This document shows positions 10,835 to 21,545 of a stretch of DNA of 64,000 nucleotides, piece after piece. Origin of the DNA: Okapia johnstoni (Eukaryota > Chordata > Mammalia > Artiodactyla > Giraffidae). Within the stretch, counting starts at the first letter, position 1; every line of letters begins with the position of its first letter. The notes beneath the pieces were generated by a model. That model saw only the letters and a list, made by a program, of their open reading frames with translations. It was not told the origin of the DNA and did not search any database. The stretch covers positions 7,936,001 to 8,000,000 of the forward strand of contig CM044309.1 of assembly GCA_024291935.2 (NCBI GenBank). Reading direction: 5' to 3'. The position numbers were made by a program, and so were the translations under genes.

Positions 10835-11235
10835 TTTAAATTCTCTAGTCTGTTAGGGGCCACTTGAGCCAGCACCACAGTCACATCGGCAAACACTGGA
10901 AACCCCCGGAAGGAGGGTGATGCTGGTGACGTGCGTTGCCACAGGATCGACTTCAACAAATATTGCACAAGATGCTTTGGGGAAGATGGTATGAGGTATC
11001 ACCACTTAAAGAGGAACCAGAGCTTCTGCCCAACTGTCAACTTTGATCAATTGTGGACATTGGTCAGCGAGCAGACATGGCTAAAAGTTGTGAAGAACAA
11101 GACTAGCTGCTTGTATCAGTGATGTGGTGCCAAATCTTCCAGCAGAAGAGCTGAGGAGAAGATTAGCAGTGTGGTTGGGGTTTGTGTTCTGGGAGCTTGA
11201 AGCCAAACGATGGGAGATTCATTAAATGTTAACAA
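10835..11235 (+). pseudogene. RPL27A: RPL27A processed pseudogene
   Basis: The translation follows ribosomal protein L27a (uL15) from the early N-terminus ([13 protein letters not shown] for GHVSHGHGRIGKH). It continues through [46 protein letters not shown], broken here into pieces, to the C-terminal SRRAEEKIS and VVGVCVLGA followed by a stop. No introns are present, as in a retrocopy. Lesions include frameshifts around 10900, many substitutions and a deletion of about 20-25 residues before the SRRAEEK segment (the GKGKLPKQPVIVKAKF region). No poly(A) tail or clear duplication remains. Confidence 0.9.
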
Positions 11236-11559
11236 GTGCTTTTCAAAATCAATCAATCAATCACTAAAGAGTGATAGATTACTGAAGTAAGGAACATTTA
11301 ATATCTCAAACCTTCCCACCAATTCCTGTGCAGGCCTAGATAATCAACACTTCTTTGGAATCTCAGGATAAAACCAATAGAAATTTCAAAATTCTTGGAA
11401 CATCCTTGTCCTCATGATCTGACTCTGCTCTTCACCTCCAACATTAGAGGAAAAAATGTCCCTCGTCTTCCAAAGAATACGTAATTGATTCCCATTATTT
11501 CCGGCCTTCTCATGCTCTGTGACGTCTTTGTATTAATTAGTGTTTCCTTTGTGCTGGCC
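11236..11559. other. Unique DNA, no gene seen
   Basis: Holds a short AATC repeat (AATCAATCAATCAATCA near 11249) and otherwise nothing recognised. Confidence 0.4.
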
Positions 11560-11790
11560 TCAGCATCTTGCCCCAGCTTTCTGTTCTGCCACTTAACTGC
11601 CTGTGTAATCTTGGGCAAGTTACCAATTCAGTATTTTGAACACGCTTTCCTCATCTATCGTATAATTATAATAATATCCACCACGTGAACGTTCTCGAAA
11701 GGAGATAATGACATCAGGGTTGTAAATTGCCTGGCACATAATGAGCACTCAATGAGTGATGATTGCTAATATTTTTATTATGTTTATCAG
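11560..11790 (+). mobile_element. MIR SINE
   Basis: A well preserved MIR: CTGCCACTTAACTGCCTGTG, ATCTTGGGCAAGTTACC, TTTCCTCATCTATCG, GGAGATAATGACATC and TGCCTGGCACATAATGAGCA then CTCAATGAGTGATG. Confidence 0.85.
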
Positions 11791-11814
11791 TCAGTGCTGA
11801 GTTAAAGTAACATC

Positions 11815-12060
11815 TGTTCTAGCAAATCTTTGCTGACCCTCCTATTTTACATCGCATGCCTTACTTATGGATTCTCCTCACACTCTGGGCACATACGTCA
11901 TTGCATCATGTTCTAAGCTTTTGTTTTCTTGCAGCTTCCTCTACAGGACTGGAAAACCTCTTGAGGACAAGCAAATATCCTTTACTTCCAAATCTAGAGC
12001 GTCTATCAGAGTGCCCAGAACATGATAAGGTTTTCAGTAATTTTGTTTAACTTGTTTAAT
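11815..12060 (+). mobile_element. L2 LINE 3' end (probable)
   Basis: ACAGGACTGGAAAACCTCTT GAGGACA, then ATCAGAGTGCCCAGAACATG and TTTTCAGTAATTTTGT resemble the L2 3' end (gain-of-age pattern, high divergence). Confidence 0.45.
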
Positions 12061-12153
12061 TAATGGCTAGAATACAAAAGAACATAATTACCACCTCTAC
12101 CACACCTTTTAGAACTGGAGTAATATTAGAAAAGAAAGGGTAGTGACTGGAAT

Positions 12154-12417
12154 GGGAGAAGGCAGTGGCCCCCCGCTCCAGTACTCTTGCCTGGAAAATC
12201 CCGTGGACGGAGGAGACTGGTGGGCTCCAGTCCATGGGGTAGCGAACAGTCAGACACGACTGAGCGACTTCACTTTCACTTTTCGCTTTCATGCATTGGA
12301 GAAGGAAATGGCAACCCACTCCAGTGTTCTTGCCTAGAGAATCCCAGGGGCGGGGGAGCCTGGTGGGCTGCCGTCTATGGGGTCGCACAGAGTCGGACAC
12401 GACTGACGCGACTTAGC
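12154..12417 (+). mobile_element. Bov-A2 SINE with perfect 12-base target-site duplication
   Basis: Two related Bov-A units in tandem (first ends CGACTTCACTTTCACTTTTC, second ends ACTGACGCGACTTAGC). The flanks AGTGACTGGAAT at 12142-12153 and 12418-12429 are identical, so the edges are firm. Low divergence from the family suggests a fairly young insertion. Confidence 0.93.
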
Positions 12418-12429
12418 AGTGACTGGAAT

Positions 12430-12742
12430 AAATACTACTCAAAATAAAAATGATATTCTGTAATTTCAAAGGCAAAGTAATGCTAAAGAATTATTTCTTC
12501 ATTTTTAGCTTTCTCCAGTTGCTTTAAAAACCTGGAAAGTGAGGGTTCCTTTTTCCAGTGACCCAGTAGTTATCCTCACACATTAAACAACATTTTATTG
12601 GTTAATGGCCAGGCGCACTGCTCTATGTGTTGGAGATATAACAATGAAAAAAAGTCCGTTCCCTAGAGGAGTTTACATTCTGATGGGAAGAAAGAGCCAA
12701 ATAACTTAAATGAATATATTATATAAGGTATAACATATGCAC
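12430..12742. other. Mostly unique DNA with an old repeat-like patch
   Basis: The stretch GCACTGCTCTATGTGTTGGA, then CCTAGAGGAGTTTACATTCT and GGAAGAAAGAGCC at 12610-12705, has the shape of an ancient mammalian interspersed repeat, but I cannot name the family. Confidence 0.35.
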
Positions 12743-12947
12743 TGTCCTTAGTCGTTCAGTCGTGTCCAACTCTTTGTGACCCCATGGACTGTAGCCCACC
12801 AGGTTCCTCTGTCCATGGGGATTCTTCAGGCAAGAATACTGGACTGGGTTGCCATGCCCTCCTCCAGGGGATCTTCCCAACCCAGGGATCGAACCCAGGT
12901 CTCCCAAATTGCAGGCAGATTCACTACCGTCTGAGCCACCAGGGAAC
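12743..12947 (-). mobile_element. Bov-tA SINE
   Basis: Antisense order: GTCGTTCAGTCGTGTCCAAC, CCATGGACTGTAGCCCACC, GGGATCGAACCCAGGTCTCC and the head complement TGAGCCACCAGGGA. Full length or nearly so. Confidence 0.9.
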
Positions 12948-13757
12948 AGTAATAAATGCTATAGGGAAAAATAAAGCACAATAAGGAAATGGAAAGGATT
13001 TCCTGTTTTAGAAAATCTGGTTCTGTTATGAGACAATAACTGAGGAAGAACTAAACGAAGCAAAGAAATCAAAAATGTGTATCAGTCTCTTAAAGACGCC
13101 TACACTTAATTCTACAATTTTCCAGGAATGAAGTCAATAACAAACTAGGAAAGCAACTTTGTCATCCCAAGCAATTGAAAGGGAGATTACTTCAAATGCA
13201 TACAGTAGCATAACAAGCAAAGATTTCGACTCAAGCACTAATTGCGTTTCAGCCATGACCTTGCAGGAACACACTGAAATCTATTTATAATAGCTATGGT
13301 AGTGACTCTGTTACTTAAAAGAAGTGGCTCATGTGACCTACAACCCTTTTATGCCATCAGCTTCTTTTATCTCTTCAAAACAATCTGAACCCTGACCCAC
13401 ACTGCCTAGATTACTTGACCTAGTATTTCACTTACTTGACCTCTAAAGTTAGTAAAAGTGCACACCATCTAACTTTAAATAACTTTAAATAATCATCTAA
13501 CTTTAAATAAAGTTGACCAGTTCTTGCATCTTTGTCAATACTGCCTGTATCCTAAGGCTGCATGGCTCCAGTGATAGTGAAATGATATCCTAGCCTGATG
13601 TTTCTCACTCCTTTGACCATTTGGTCACAATGTCCAAAGTTTTTCTATTGACCTAAATTTGTTTTCGAAAACAAATCTCAAGCTCATATTAACACAGTCA
13701 TTTCAAATTATCCAAATCAACTCTTTCACTTTTTAAAACGTCTATACAATATACAAT
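12948..13757. other. Unique intergenic DNA with a small AT-rich duplication
   Basis: No gene seen. The motif CTAACTTTAAATAA recurs at 13470-13510 as a short local tandem duplication. The rest is unrecognised. Confidence 0.4.
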
Positions 13758-13971
13758 GAAAGTGAACTGTTAGTTGCTCAGTCATGTCCTACTCTTTGTG
13801 GCCCCATGGACTGTAGTCTGCTAGGCTCCTCTGTCCATGGAATTCTCCAGGCAAGAGTACTGGAGTGAGTAGCCATTCCCTTCTGCAGGGGATCTTCCCA
13901 ACTCAGGAATTGAACTCAAGTGTCCTACATTGCAGGCAGATTCTTTACCGTCTGAGCCACCAGGGAAATCC
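13758..13971 (-). mobile_element. Bov-tA SINE
   Basis: Antisense landmarks GTTGCTCAGTCATGTCCTAC, CATGGACTGTAGTCTGCTAG, CCATGGAATTCTCCAGGCAA and TCTGAGCCACCAGGGAAATC. More diverged than neighbouring copies. Confidence 0.9.
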
Positions 13972-14022
13972 ATACTTTATACATATACATATAAAAGTAT
14001 ATGCATATATATACATACATGC
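13972..14022. repeat. TATACA/TATG simple repeat
   Basis: Alternating ATACATATACATATA and TATATGCATATATATACATA directly beside the Bov-tA copy. Confidence 0.7.
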
Positions 14023-14942
14023 TGCAAAACCAGTATAATTTTTCTAAGGGAAATAAAATAAAATTCAATTTTTCTAGCCATATCTAAGTTATTAGAAATA
14101 CTTGCAATTTGTTTGTAGGAACTTGAATAAGTGAAAAGGACTCTAACTTCTTTCTGACAATATTTGAAGTAAACCAATGTTACCCAGATAGTTAAGTAGT
14201 ATTTCAAACTGATTCGTACATAAATAAATTGGTGGAGAAACTACGTCTGTTGAATTTGCATCTCATTTTGCATATAAGTAAAAATGTCTGACATAGGTGG
14301 ATACTCAAATGGATACTGCAAGTTAACATTTCTAAATTTTGGGGGGAGCATGTCTGTCAATACTATAGCAGACTTCATAATAAACTCACATCTTAAAATA
14401 GATATAATTGATTAGTTATTATTATAGCTAAAAGTTGGTATAGCTATATTAGTTCTTCCATACAACCTTAGAAATACATGCAAACCTTTCTTAATTTGAC
14501 ATGCAAAAATACTAATTGCAAATATCTGAAATGTACATATTTTCAGAGAGGCCCAAAATTCCATGTACACACAGATGACATAAAAATATTCTATTAAATT
14601 ATTTAAAGAAGTTCTTCTCATCATTATTCACCAGTCACCTTAATACTACCTTTTCCATATTCCTAAACAAACAAATAGTTTAATGAGTTGGAGGGGGTGG
14701 ACAGGGAGATGGAATGAGTTGGAGGGGGGTGGACAGGGAGATGGAATGGCTTAAATTATAAAAACAATTGCCTTAATTCTTCAGTTGGATATTTATGTGC
14801 AACACAGTTTTATTCAAGTTGAAAATTTTTTCTACTATTAAAATAATATGCAAAGTCAGTATCATTTTCTACTATATTTAGTGATTTATAAGGCTGTTTT
14901 AATTGTTAATTGGCTTGGCTTTTCTGTGATGTAATAATAACC
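14023..14942. other. AT-rich unique DNA, no gene seen
   Basis: No recognised coding or mobile sequence apart from the small tandem repeat at 14683-14745. Confidence 0.45.
14683..14745. repeat. 31/32-base tandem duplication
   Basis: Two near-identical units, 14683-14713 and 14714-14745. Each runs from ATGAGTTGGAGGGGG to TGGACAGGGAGATGGA and they differ by one G in a G run. A recent duplication or a short VNTR. Confidence 0.9.
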
Positions 14943-15065
14943 AGATAACTGTTTCCCAAATTTGTCTGGTCAGAAGGATCACTAGACCACAGTTCAGACT
15001 TATTAGTTCAGGACTTCCAGGGGTGAGGTATAAGTTTCTAACAAGATATTGAGACACAGCTTCTT
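14943..15065 (+). mobile_element. MER5-like (hAT-Charlie) relic
   Basis: ACTGTTTCCCAAATTTGTCT, AGAAGGATCACTAG and TTCCAGGGGTGAGGTATAAG follow the order of MER5. Low identity. Confidence 0.4.
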
Positions 15066-15205
15066 ATCTTTAGGCAAATCAGGGAAAACCTGATTAAGTA
15101 ATTGATGAATTGCAAATAAAGACTGAGAATCATCATTTTTTAATTGTGCAAATAACTTCTTACAGTTCTTTCCTGTAAGAAATGCTTTATTCTCAAAGCT
15201 AGAAT

Positions 15206-15478
15206 CAAAAGCAAATATTATGGTTGTGAGGGGGAAGGAAGTGGAAGGATGGATAAATTAGAGGCTTGGGATTGACATATTTACACTATGATATATAAAA
15301 TAGATAGCTAATAAGGACCTACTGTAGAGCATGCAGAACTCTACTTCTACAGTAATGACCTCACGGGGAAAGATTCTAAAAAAAAAAAAGGATATCTGTA
15401 TAACTGATTCACTTTGCTATCCAGCAGAAAAAAACACAACATTGTAAATCAACTATACTCCAATAAAAACTTTTTAAA
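15206..15478 (+). mobile_element. Artiodactyl L1 3' UTR tail
   Basis: GGGATTGACATATTTACACT, AATAAGGACCTACTGTAGAG, ACTGATTCACTTTGCTATCC, CACAACATTGTAAATCAACT and ACTCCAATAAAAACTTTT match the 3' UTR end seen again at 23.3-23.6 and 28.9-29.2 kb. 5'-truncated. Confidence 0.8.
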
Positions 15479-16172
15479 GGGAGTAAATGTGATAACAAAA
15501 TGGATTAAAGACTTGAATTTAGAACTGAAATAATAAAACTCTTAGAAGAAAACATGGTCAGTATGCTCTAGATAAGTCTCCTTAGGCAAGAGAAACAAAA
15601 CCAAAGATAGACAAATGGGATCACATCAAACTAAAAAAACTGTGTAGCAAAGGAAGCCATCAATTAAGTGAGAAAACAACCTACCAAATGGGAGAGTATA
15701 GTTGCAAATTACATATCTGTTGAAGGGTTAATATCCAAAATATATAAAGAACTTATACAACTCAACAACTAAAACAAACCTAATTTAAAAATGGGCAAAG
15801 GAGGTCACATTTTTCCAAAGCAGATGTACATATGGCACATGTAAAGATGTTTGGCATCACCAATTATCATGAAAATGCAAATCAAAACCACCATTAGATA
15901 TTACCTCATAATGTTAGAATGGTTGTTATCAAAAAAGTTAAGAAAGAACTAGTGTTGGCAAGGATGTAGTTAAAAGGGAAGCCTCATACTCTGTTAGTGG
16001 GGCTGTAAAATGGTACAGCTGCTGTGGAAGACAGTACGGTGATTTCTTAAACAATTAAGACTAGAACTACTATCTGATTGAACTTTTCTACTCTGGGGTA
16101 TTTAACTGAAACAATTTAGGTGTTCATCAACAGATGAATGGATAAAGACAATGTAGTGTAAGTGTATATATG

Positions 16173-16209
<37 letters not shown>

Positions 16210-16560
16210 CGGAGTACTACTCAGCCATAAAGAAGAATAAAATTTTGCCATTTACAGGAATGTGGATAAACCTGGAAGGTATTATGCAAAGTGAAATAAG
16301 TCAGAAGGAGAAAAACAAATACCATATGATCTCACTCATCTGTGGAATATAAAAAAAAACTAATAAAAAAAAAACACCTAGATACTGAGAAGAGACTAGT
16401 GGTTATCAGAGGGGAAAGGGCGGTGGGGTGGGGAAGGCAAAATGGTAAAGGGGATCAACTGTATGGAGAGGAATGGGAACTAAATGTTGGGGGGTGAAGA
16501 CATGGAAGAGTATACAGAAGTAGAAATAGAATGCCGTCCTCATAAAATGTTATTTTAAAA
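15479..16560 (+). mobile_element. L1 ORF2 C-terminal region and 3' UTR
   Basis: Landmarks in order: CTTAGAAGAAAACATGGTCA, GACAAATGGGATCACATCAA, GAAAATGCAAATCAAAACCA, GAGTACTACTCAGCCATAAA, TAAGTCAGAAGGAGAAAAAC and ACTAGTGGTTATCAGAGGGG. Many stops and indels. A CA repeat has expanded inside it. Reads as an older copy lying immediately after another L1 tail. Confidence 0.8.
16176..16208. repeat. (AC)n microsatellite
   Basis: A perfect AC run of about 16 units inside L1, at the place where L1 copies usually carry a TATATACACA-type sequence. Confidence 0.95.
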
Positions 16561-16689
16561 CCTCAAGAAATTAAAATTTAAAAAGAGTAAAAGTAATTAT
16601 CATTGAATCTACAGTGATGTCAAGAAAAAAATATATCATTCCAACAAATGGCATCACAGTTTCCCCAAAATTTACTGTTTAGAAATAAA

Positions 16690-17907
16690 GATACTGCCTT
16701 TTCGTCTGGATGCAGCGGTCTGGTAAGCTGAGATGGGCGCGTATGAGCACAGCCAGGAGCCAGGGGGGAAGAAGCAGTCGGAGGTGAGGTGCTTTTTGCT
16801 CAGGGTGTGCTGCTGGCAGTACCACCAGTTCTCAGCGCTACCCGGGGCCCCCTGCCCCACCCTGCCCAACAAGGCCCACAGGCTGCTGTACAAGTCCAGC
16901 TCAGTTCAGTTCAGTCGCTCAGTCATGTCTGACTCTTTGCGACCCCATGGACTGCAGCACTCCAGGCCTCCCTGTCCATTGCCAACTCCTGGAGCTTACT
17001 CAAACTCATGTCCATTGACTCAGTGATGCCATCCAACCATCTTATCTTCTGTCATCCCCTTCTTCTCCCACCTTCAATCTTTCCCAGCATCAGGGTCTTT
17101 TCCAATGAGTCAGTTCTTCGCATCAGGTGGCCAAAGTATTGGAGTTTCAGCTTCAGCATCAGTCCTTCCAATGAATATTCAGGACTGATTTCCTTTAGGA
17201 TGGACTGGTTGGATCTCCTTGCAGTCCAAGGGACTCTCAAGAGTCTTCTCCAACACCACAGTTCAAAAGCATCAGTTCTTCAGTGCTCAGCTTTCTTTAT
17301 AGTCCAACTCTCACATCCATACATGACCACTGGAAAAACCGTAGCCTTGACTAGACAGACTTTTGCTGGCAAACTAATGTCCAAGGAAGGTTATATCATA
17401 TATCGATTGGTGTGCACTGCAGTGGCCCCAAATGCCCAGGTCCTAAGGGTGCCACCTATGGCAAGCCTGTCCACCACGGTGTCAACCAGCTCAGGTTTGC
17501 TTGAAGCCTTCAGTCAGTTACGAAGAGCCTGCTGGATGCCACCATGGGGCCCTGAGGGTCCTGATTTCCTTCTGGGTTGGTGAAGATTCTACATAAAAAT
17601 TCTATGAGGTCATCCTCAATTGTCCATTCCATAAATCTATCAGAAGAAACCTTGGCATCCAGTGGATCACCAAACCAGTCCACAAACACAGGGAGGTGTG
17701 GAGGCTGACGTCTGCAGGCAGAAAGAGCTGCAGACTAGGCAGGGGCCGCAAATTCCGCCACACTGCTGGTGGTTCTCGCCGTGCAGCTTGGAGAAGTTGC
17801 AATACTTTCAACTTCACCACTACTGCTAATACAAGTAGTGTTTGTAAAATTCCTGCCTAATGAACAATTTAGGACGTTCTTGTCTGCTTAGAAAAGAGAA
17901 AAAAAAA
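16690..17907 (+). pseudogene. RPL15: RPL15 processed pseudogene split by a BovB tail
   Basis: A retrocopy of ribosomal protein L15 (eL15) mRNA, including 5' UTR (CTTTTCGTCTGG), ATG at 16733, coding sequence and 3' UTR (CAATTTAGGACGTTCTTGTC) with an A-rich end near 17900. N-terminal translation [21 protein letters not shown] and [16 protein letters not shown] matches the L15 start. After the insertion the match resumes at GYIIYR and continues in shifting frames ([20 protein letters not shown], then [23 protein letters not shown]) to the end. Frameshifts and stops make it non-coding. The insertion at 16900-17380 separates YKS from KEGYIIYR. Confidence 0.92.
16900..17380 (-). mobile_element. BovB 3' tail inserted in the RPL15 pseudogene
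   Basis: Antisense tail TCAGTTCAGTTCAGTCGCTC at the left, then CAGCATCAGGGTCTTTTCC, CACATCCATACATGACCACT and GACTAGACAGACTTTTGCTG at the right. The pseudogene bases GTCCA occur on both sides (AAGTCCAG left, ATGTCCAAG right), consistent with a short target-site duplication. Confidence 0.9.
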
Positions 17908-18540
17908 TGAAGCAAAAATACCTTGAGGGTTCACTTTGAGTGATACAGTTGAGGTTAGGAGAGCGTGGTAAGAAGACCAAAGAAAGCTTTCCATTCCATG
18001 AGTCATGATTCTACCAGAATAAGGTACGAAAGAAAAATGACACTGTTCTTTTAGTAAAATAATACTGCAATGTTTTATTTACTCTTTGTTCAAAGATGGA
18101 ATATCTTGGACCTACTTAGTATAGTGGGGATCTTTTGAACAGGTAAAAAAAAAAAAACACACATGCACACACAATTACTAAATAGAGTAAGAATGCTCCT
18201 AAAACTAGATAAAATGTATATATTTTTCAAAATTATGCATGAAGACGTAAGAGCACTAACAAAGCAGTGACAACTTGCCATCTCAGAGGGAAGAAACAGA
18301 CAGAGTGTCCCTTCAATCCCTCAAGGAATATGCTGATTCTCAGGTATGAACTGAGAAGCTGAAAAAAATTTCTGGATGTCTTAGAAGGCTGAAGCATAAG
18401 AATTGGAGTTCAGAATGCATTAAGGAAGTGGGTCACCACTGTAAATACCCTAGTTTTTATTTGAAAACCCTAGAAATAAAGACAAAGTAAAACATGTTGG
18501 GCCCTAAAAAGATTGAAAATTGTCTTTAAGTCAACTTAAC
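17908..18540. other. Unique DNA, no gene seen
   Basis: An A run with a CA-rich patch at 18146-18173. Nothing else recognised. Confidence 0.4.
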
Positions 18541-19815
18541 TCCTGATTTGATTGAGATGATCTTCTTGATCTGATTGTCTGACACAAGTAGCATAAATAT
18601 TCTGGAGGATGCTAATACATCCAAAGATTCAAATTGCCTCTACAAATATTCATATGTAAGGTTCATCATTAAATTACAAGGGATACCAAGAGACAAGACC
18701 TAATGGTCAAACAGAAACAAGCAAAAAAAAAAAAAAAAGCATACAAATAAAATAGCAGAAATAGACTCAAGTGTGATTTAGATACTGAGATATTAGAAGT
18801 AACAGACCTTAACTCTTAAGATGTATGATTTTATCCTCAATATTTAGATGACAAAATGAAGATTTTCAGCAGAAAATAAAAATTCTGTTTTCAAAAAAAC
18901 ACATGTTAATTTTAGAATTGAGAAATACAATTGAAAATAAGAACCCAATAAGTGAAAGTAGCAGGACCCAGGAGAGAAAACCACTACCAGTAATTTGAAC
19001 AGAGGTGTTAACATAGAGAATGGTTAACTAGACATAAATTTATTAGATAACCAAAAGAGTAGGATGAGATCTCTCAAATATCATAAAGCAGCAACGTCAG
19101 TTAGTTATTACCGCAGCTACAGTAGAAATAGGGAAACAAAGGGAAGACATTGACATTCCTAAAACTTAGAAACCTTAAGGAAGAGTCCTGTGAAGCTGAA
19201 ACGTGGGCCTCTGAGGAGGCCCTGGCCATCTGGTATGGATGTTCTTGAGACTGCGACTTAATCTCCGAGATTCTGTAGTGTCAGAACAAGAGATGAGCAA
19301 ACTGGATTCAGCTGTTGCTACAGGAAGGCATTTCAAGAAGTATGGCTGGAGGTAATGCTCAAATGATCTGCTAGGAGAAAGAAATCTCAAAGGAAACTCA
19401 CAGGACATTAAGAGTAAGAAACAAGTTCCTTCTTCCTCCTCCAATCTTGCAGGCTCCCTCTGGTGTTTCCTCTTGTTAGATGCTAGTGTAGGACCAGCTG
19501 AGAAAGCAGAAATGTGGTTTGTAGAGTCCTGATTCAGCATCAAGAAGCAGAGTACAGAAGAGTGGGCTCGGAGCCAACAGGCAATAATATAAGTACTGAC
19601 ACAGTAGATTTAACAGCAGATTAAACTCAGTGAAGAGAGCACTTGTTATTTGGAAGATGGGATAGAAAAAAATATCTAGACTAAAGCGGTGGAGATAAAA
19701 GAGAAATAATACAGAAAAGGAATAAATTAAAAGTTCTAATATGCATGTAATTGAGTCCCAGACAGGGAAGACAGACAGTGGAAACAAAGCAATATTTGAA
19801 GCATAAAGACTGACG
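18541..19815 (+). mobile_element. Ancient L1/HAL1-like 5' or ORF1 region (tentative)
   Basis: The part at 19600-19800 has landmarks of old L1 ORF1 DNA: TTAACAGCAGATTAAACTCA, AAAAAATATCTAGACTAAAG, CATGTAATTGAGTCCCAGAC and AAAGCAATATTTGAAGCATA. The stretch at 19430-19560 resembles an L1 5' leader. Identity is low and no frame survives, so both the extent and the name are tentative. Confidence 0.4.
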
Positions 19816-19904
19816 ACTACCCTCCCCCCAAAAAAAGATTGCAAGGCACAGATTAAAGAAACCTGATACACACTGAGAAAAGCATTTGTAGGGATAGTAC
19901 ACAT

Positions 19905-20070
19905 GTGTGTGAGACTCAGTCATGCCTGACTGTCCACGACCCCATGGACTGTAGCCCGCCAGGCTCCTCTGTCCATGGAATTTTCCAGGCAAGAATACTG
20001 GAGTGGGTGGCCATTTCCTTCTCCAGAGGATCTTCCCAACCAAGAGATTGAACTCTGGTCTCCCACATTC
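19905..20070 (-). mobile_element. Bov-tA SINE, truncated
   Basis: Antisense CATGCCTGACTGTCCACGAC, CATGGACTGTAGCCCGCCAG and GGTCTCCCACATTC. The tRNA-derived head is missing. Sequence passes directly into an inverted BovB segment at about 20071. Confidence 0.85.
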
Positions 20071-21545
20071 TTCACTTAGGAAGGCTTTCTTATCTCTTCT
20101 TGCTGTTCTTTGGAACTCTGCATTCAGATGGGTGTTTTCCTTTTCTCCTTGCCTTTCACTTCTCTTCTTTTCTCAGCTATTTGTAAGGCCTCCTCAGATA
20201 ACCATTTTGCCTTTTTGCATTTCTTTTTCTTGGGAATGGTTTTGATTACCACCTGCTGTACAACGTTACAAACTCTGTCCATAATTCTTCAGGCACTCTA
20301 TCATATATAATCCCTTGAATCTATTTGTCACCTCCACTGTATAGTCATAAGCAATTTAATTTAGGCCGTACTTGAATGGCCTAGTGATTTTCCCTACTTT
20401 ATTCAATTTAAGTCTGAATTTTGTAATAAGAAGTTCATGAACTGAGCCAGGGTCAGCTCCTAGTCTTGTTTTTGCTGACTGTATAGAGCTTTTCCATCTC
20501 CAGCTGTGAAAAATATAATCAGTCTGATTTTGGTATTTACCATCTAGTGAGGTCCATATTTAGAGTCGTCTCTTGTATTTTTAGAAGAGGGTGTTTGCCA
20601 TGACCAGTGGGTTCTCTTGGCAAAACTCTGTTAGCCTTTGCCCTGCTTCATTTTGTACTCCAAGGCCAAACATGCCTATTACTCCAGGTATCCCTTGACT
20701 TCCTCTTTTGCATTTCAGTTACCTACATTAAAAGGGACAGTTTTTTTGGTATTAGTTCTAAAAGGTCTTGTAGGTCATCATAGAACCATTCAACTTCAGC
20801 TTCTTCAGCATTTCTGGTTGGGGATAGACTTGAATTACTGTGATATTGAATGGTTTGCCTTGGAAATGAACCGAGGTCATTCTGTCATTTTGAGATTACA
20901 CCCAAGTACTGCATTTATGACTCTTGTTGACTATGAGGGCTACTTCATTTCTTCTAAGGGATTCTTGCCCACAGTAGTAGATATAATGGTCATCTGAATT
21001 AAATTCTCCCATTCCTGTCCATTTTATTTCACTGATTCCTAAAATGTCAATGTTCACTTTGGCCATCTCTTGTTTCACCACTTCCAATTTACCTTGACTC
21101 ATGGACCTAACATTCCAGGCTCCTATGAAATATTGTTCTTTACAGCATCGGACTTTACTTTCAACACCAGACACACCCACAACTGGACATAATTTCCACC
21201 TTGGCTCAAGCTGCCTGTTGGACACCTACCGACCTGGGGGCTTCATCTCTCAGTATCATACCTTTTTGTCTTTTCATACTGTTCATGGCGTTCTCAAGGT
21301 AAGAATACTGAAGTGGTTTGCCATTCCCTTCTCCAGGAGACCACATTTTGTCAGAACTCTCCACCATGATCCGTCTGTCTTGGGTGGCCCTACATGGCAT
21401 GGCTCATAGTATCACTGAGTTAGGAAAGTTTGTGATCCATTTGATCAGTTTGGTTAGTTTTCTGTGATTGTAGCTTTCATTTTGTCTGTCCTCTGATGGA
21501 TGAGGATAAGAAGTTGTATAAGCTTCCTGATGGGAAGAACTGGCT
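20071..21545 (-). mobile_element. BovB 5' half in inverted orientation
   Basis: Read on the minus strand from 21545 down, it covers the leader/endonuclease region (TAGGGCCACCCAAGACAGAC), the endonuclease frame, and the segment before RT. It ends at GCAGAGTTCCAAAGAACAGC and GATAAGAAAGCCTTCCTAAG. The sense continuation, missing only about 100 bases, is the plus-strand segment starting at 21546. Confidence 0.9.
20896..21225 (-). pseudogene. BovB endonuclease N-terminal fragment
   Basis: A 109-residue open frame containing IGAWNVRSMSQGKLEVVKQE, the N-terminal AP-like endonuclease motif (conserved Asn in WNVRS), then ILGISEIKWTGMGEFNSDDH with the catalytic-type Glu, and YIYYCGQESLRRNEVALIVN. It then meets a frameshift (HKCSTWV) and stops. 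The rest of the endonuclease domain is readable only in other frames further down, so it is inactive. Confidence 0.85.

Noticed and set aside
14683..14745. CRISPR-like direct repeats
   Set aside because: Only two adjacent units with no spacers, in a mammalian genome.
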